7,535 nt of DNA from Candidatus Omnitrophota bacterium (lineage in GTDB: Bacteria > Omnitrophota > Omnitrophia > Omnitrophales > Aquincolibacteriaceae): assembly GCA_023246995.1 (NCBI GenBank), contig JAHFHI010000055.1:1-7535 (forward strand), read 5' to 3'. The position numbers and the translations under genes were made by a program. This document shows, in pieces, positions 6,005-7,535 of this stretch. The notes under the pieces are model-generated. The model was not told the origin of the DNA, searched no databases, and worked only from the letters and a program-made list of their open reading frames with translations. Positions within the stretch are counted from its first letter, which is position 1. Each line of letters starts with the position of its first letter.

Positions 6005-7535
6005 ATGACTCCAAAGCTCGGGAAGCAAATCGAAATCGGCGGGATGCTTCTCATTCTCCTTGTAAACGCCTGGTTCCTGCATTCGGCGGTTCTGTGGCAG
6101 TTCGACCCCAACGATTACGGCGGTTTTATGGATGTCACCTGGCGGATCTACTGCGGCCAGAAGCCCTACGTGGATTTTATTTACCACACCCAGCCGCTCT
6201 TTATTTACACCATGACTTTTTTTGCCTGGGTTTTCGGTTTCGGCCGCCACAGCATTTTTGCCCATATCGTTTTCACAAGCTCCGCCATGACACTTCTCAC
6301 CTTTTTGATCACGCGCAAAAGGCTTCCGGTTTACGGCTCGCTTCTCATGACCGCGCTTACGGCCGCGGGGTATCACTGGCATTACCCCTTCCCGAGTTTT
6401 ACTCATGACGGATTCCTGTGGGGGACTTTCGGACTCGTGGCGCTTTGGCTCGCGGGCCCGCTTGAGGATAAAAAAATCGCGGTCCGGACAGGCCTGGTCT
6501 GCGGCCTTAGCGCGGTGCTTTGCTTCATGACCAAATCCAATATCGGGGTGCTTTACGGGGCGCTTTTCTTCGGCATGCTCGTGTCAGGGCGCCAAAAAGC
6601 GAGAGCGGCCGCAGGCTTCATCGGAGGCGCTCTCGCGGGCCTGGCCCTTACCCTGCCTCTCACGCATGATCTCAAGCTCTTTTTATTTCAAACCCGGGTT
6701 TATGTTTCGACCCAGACGGACCGGCTGATTAATCTTCTCATTTTACCCTTTTGGCTTGGGAATTTTTATTGGGTGCCCCTGGCTGCCGTCTTTTGGGCCG
6801 CCAATGACTTCACAAAAAACGTGCGCCGCGAGCTTTGCATTTTTGCGGGAGCCTTTGGGGTGTTTGTCTTCACTTACATCACTTCCTCTTTTGTGCCGCT
6901 CGCGCATATCCCGATGATGGGAATTTTTATCGGCCTGGGCTGGATGATCCTTCTCAAGCTGGGAGAAATTCCCGGGCCCCCGGCCCGGCGTGTTCCTATC
7001 GCCCGCGCTATTTTAATCGTGACGGCTCTCCTCCAAATGTTCCAGACCGCCTCCTATGGCATCGCCATTGCCGGAGGGAAACATCCCAACCCCGCCCTGG
7101 CGGTGGGTTATGAACTTAAAGCCGAAGCGCTCCGGGGCTGGCATGTCCCCGAAGCATGGGGCAAAAGCCTGGATGCCATCTATGAGTTCCTGAATCTCCA
7201 TTCACGGCCCGAGGAATCCCTGCTTGTCCTGACCAACATGCAGAGTCTTTACGCGCTTACAAAACGCGAGAGCCTCCGGGGCATTGGGTTTCAATTTGTC
7301 TTAAACGACATGCCCGCTCCCGGCAAACAGACCGAAGAGGTACGCCGCGTCATTATGGATCACGCCCCGGTCTGGATCGTGACCCATCGCGAGAAAACCA
7401 CGCACAAAATCAATGATCTGATCGATTATCTCGGGCTCGAAGATTTCATTTTCGCCCATTATGATCTGATCAATACCTGGGGGGCCTACGGCCTGCTCCG
7501 CAAAAAAGGACTCCCCCTTGAAGATTTAAGAGCGC
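6005..7535 (+). CDS. GT39/ArnT-like membrane glycosyltransferase (C-terminus beyond window)
   Basis: An uninterrupted frame of 510 codons starts with ATG at 6005, 6 nt after the previous stop, and is still open at the right edge. The last residues (YGLLRKKGLPLEDLRA) suggest the end is near. One membrane helix (about 12-30) is followed by an acidic loop (Asp34, Asp37, Asp43) and the hallmark stretch GQKPYVDFIYHTQP (51-64), which matches the GxxPYxDFxxxxxP pattern of GT39-like sugar transferases using polyprenyl-phosphate donors. About eight to ten more helices follow, with FMTKSNIG (174-181) in a cytoplasmic/periplasmic boundary region. From about residue 365 there is a soluble domain ending in GAYGLL, as in periplasmic tails of this family. 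No clear Shine-Dalgarno is present, so translation may be coupled to the YfhO-like gene. Donor and acceptor are unknown. Confidence 0.82.
   Translation, partial: MTPKLGKQIEIGGMLLILLVNAWFLHSAVLWQFDPNDYGGFMDVTWRIYCGQKPYVDFIYHTQPLFIYTMTFFAWVFGFGRHSIFAHIVFTSSAMTLLTFLITRKRLPVYGSLLMTALTAAGYHWHYPFPSFTHDGFLWGTFGLVALWLAGPLEDKKIAVRTGLVCGLSAVLCFMTKSNIGVLYGALFFGMLVSGRQKARAAAGFIGGALAGLALTLPLTHDLKLFLFQTRVYVSTQTDRLINLLILPFWLGNFYWVPLAAVFWAANDFTKNVRRELCIFAGAFGVFVFTYITSSFVPLAHIPMMGIFIGLGWMILLKLGEIPGPPARRVPIARAILIVTALLQMFQTASYGIAIAGGKHPNPALAVGYELKAEALRGWHVPEAWGKSLDAIYEFLNLHSRPEESLLVLTNMQSLYALTKRESLRGIGFQFVLNDMPAPGKQTEEVRRVIMDHAPVWIVTHREKTTHKINDLIDYLGLEDFIFAHYDLINTWGAYGLLRKKGLPLEDLRA

Overview
The window (roughly 55-60% GC by eye, not counted) looks like chromosomal DNA of an environmental, probably Gram-negative bacterium. 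It is gene-dense, with short gaps or overlaps between co-directional genes, GTG/TTG alternative starts and large GT-C-type membrane proteins. I cannot fix the phylum. Lineages such as Omnitrophota or other surface-glycan-rich, uncultivated groups would fit, but that is a guess. I see no tRNA, rRNA, CRISPR, insertion sequence or attachment site.

Left part (1-3407, minus strand): a tight four-gene operon that runs off the left edge. In transcription order it encodes a DJ-1/PfpI-family protein, a HAD hydrolase of the beta-phosphoglucomutase type, a fusion of a sugar-isomerase-like cupin to a thiamine-diphosphate (ThDP) E1-alpha domain, and a matching E1-beta subunit cut by the window edge. The junctions are 2 nt apart, a 4-nt GTGA overlap, and a 28-nt overlap, which suggests translational coupling and one pathway. 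No E2 (lipoyl acyltransferase) or E3 gene is visible. The cupin and HAD partners point towards sugar-phosphate chemistry rather than a normal 2-oxoacid dehydrogenase complex. One attractive but unproven reading is transfer of a two-carbon unit to a sugar, as the E1-like pairs of branched-sugar pathways are thought to do.

Middle (3408-3646): a divergent intergenic region with a strong Shine-Dalgarno site for the left operon, a weak candidate promoter, and a hairpin-rich leader in front of the rightward genes.

Right part (3647-7535, plus strand): two large polytopic membrane proteins 6 nt apart, likely one operon. The first is a YfhO-like GT-C-fold protein with a C-terminal periplasmic domain. 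The second, cut by the right edge, resembles lipid-linked-sugar glycosyltransferases of the GT39/ArnT type. Together the two arms suggest a locus that makes and attaches an unusual surface sugar, though the functional link between the arms is inferred only from proximity.
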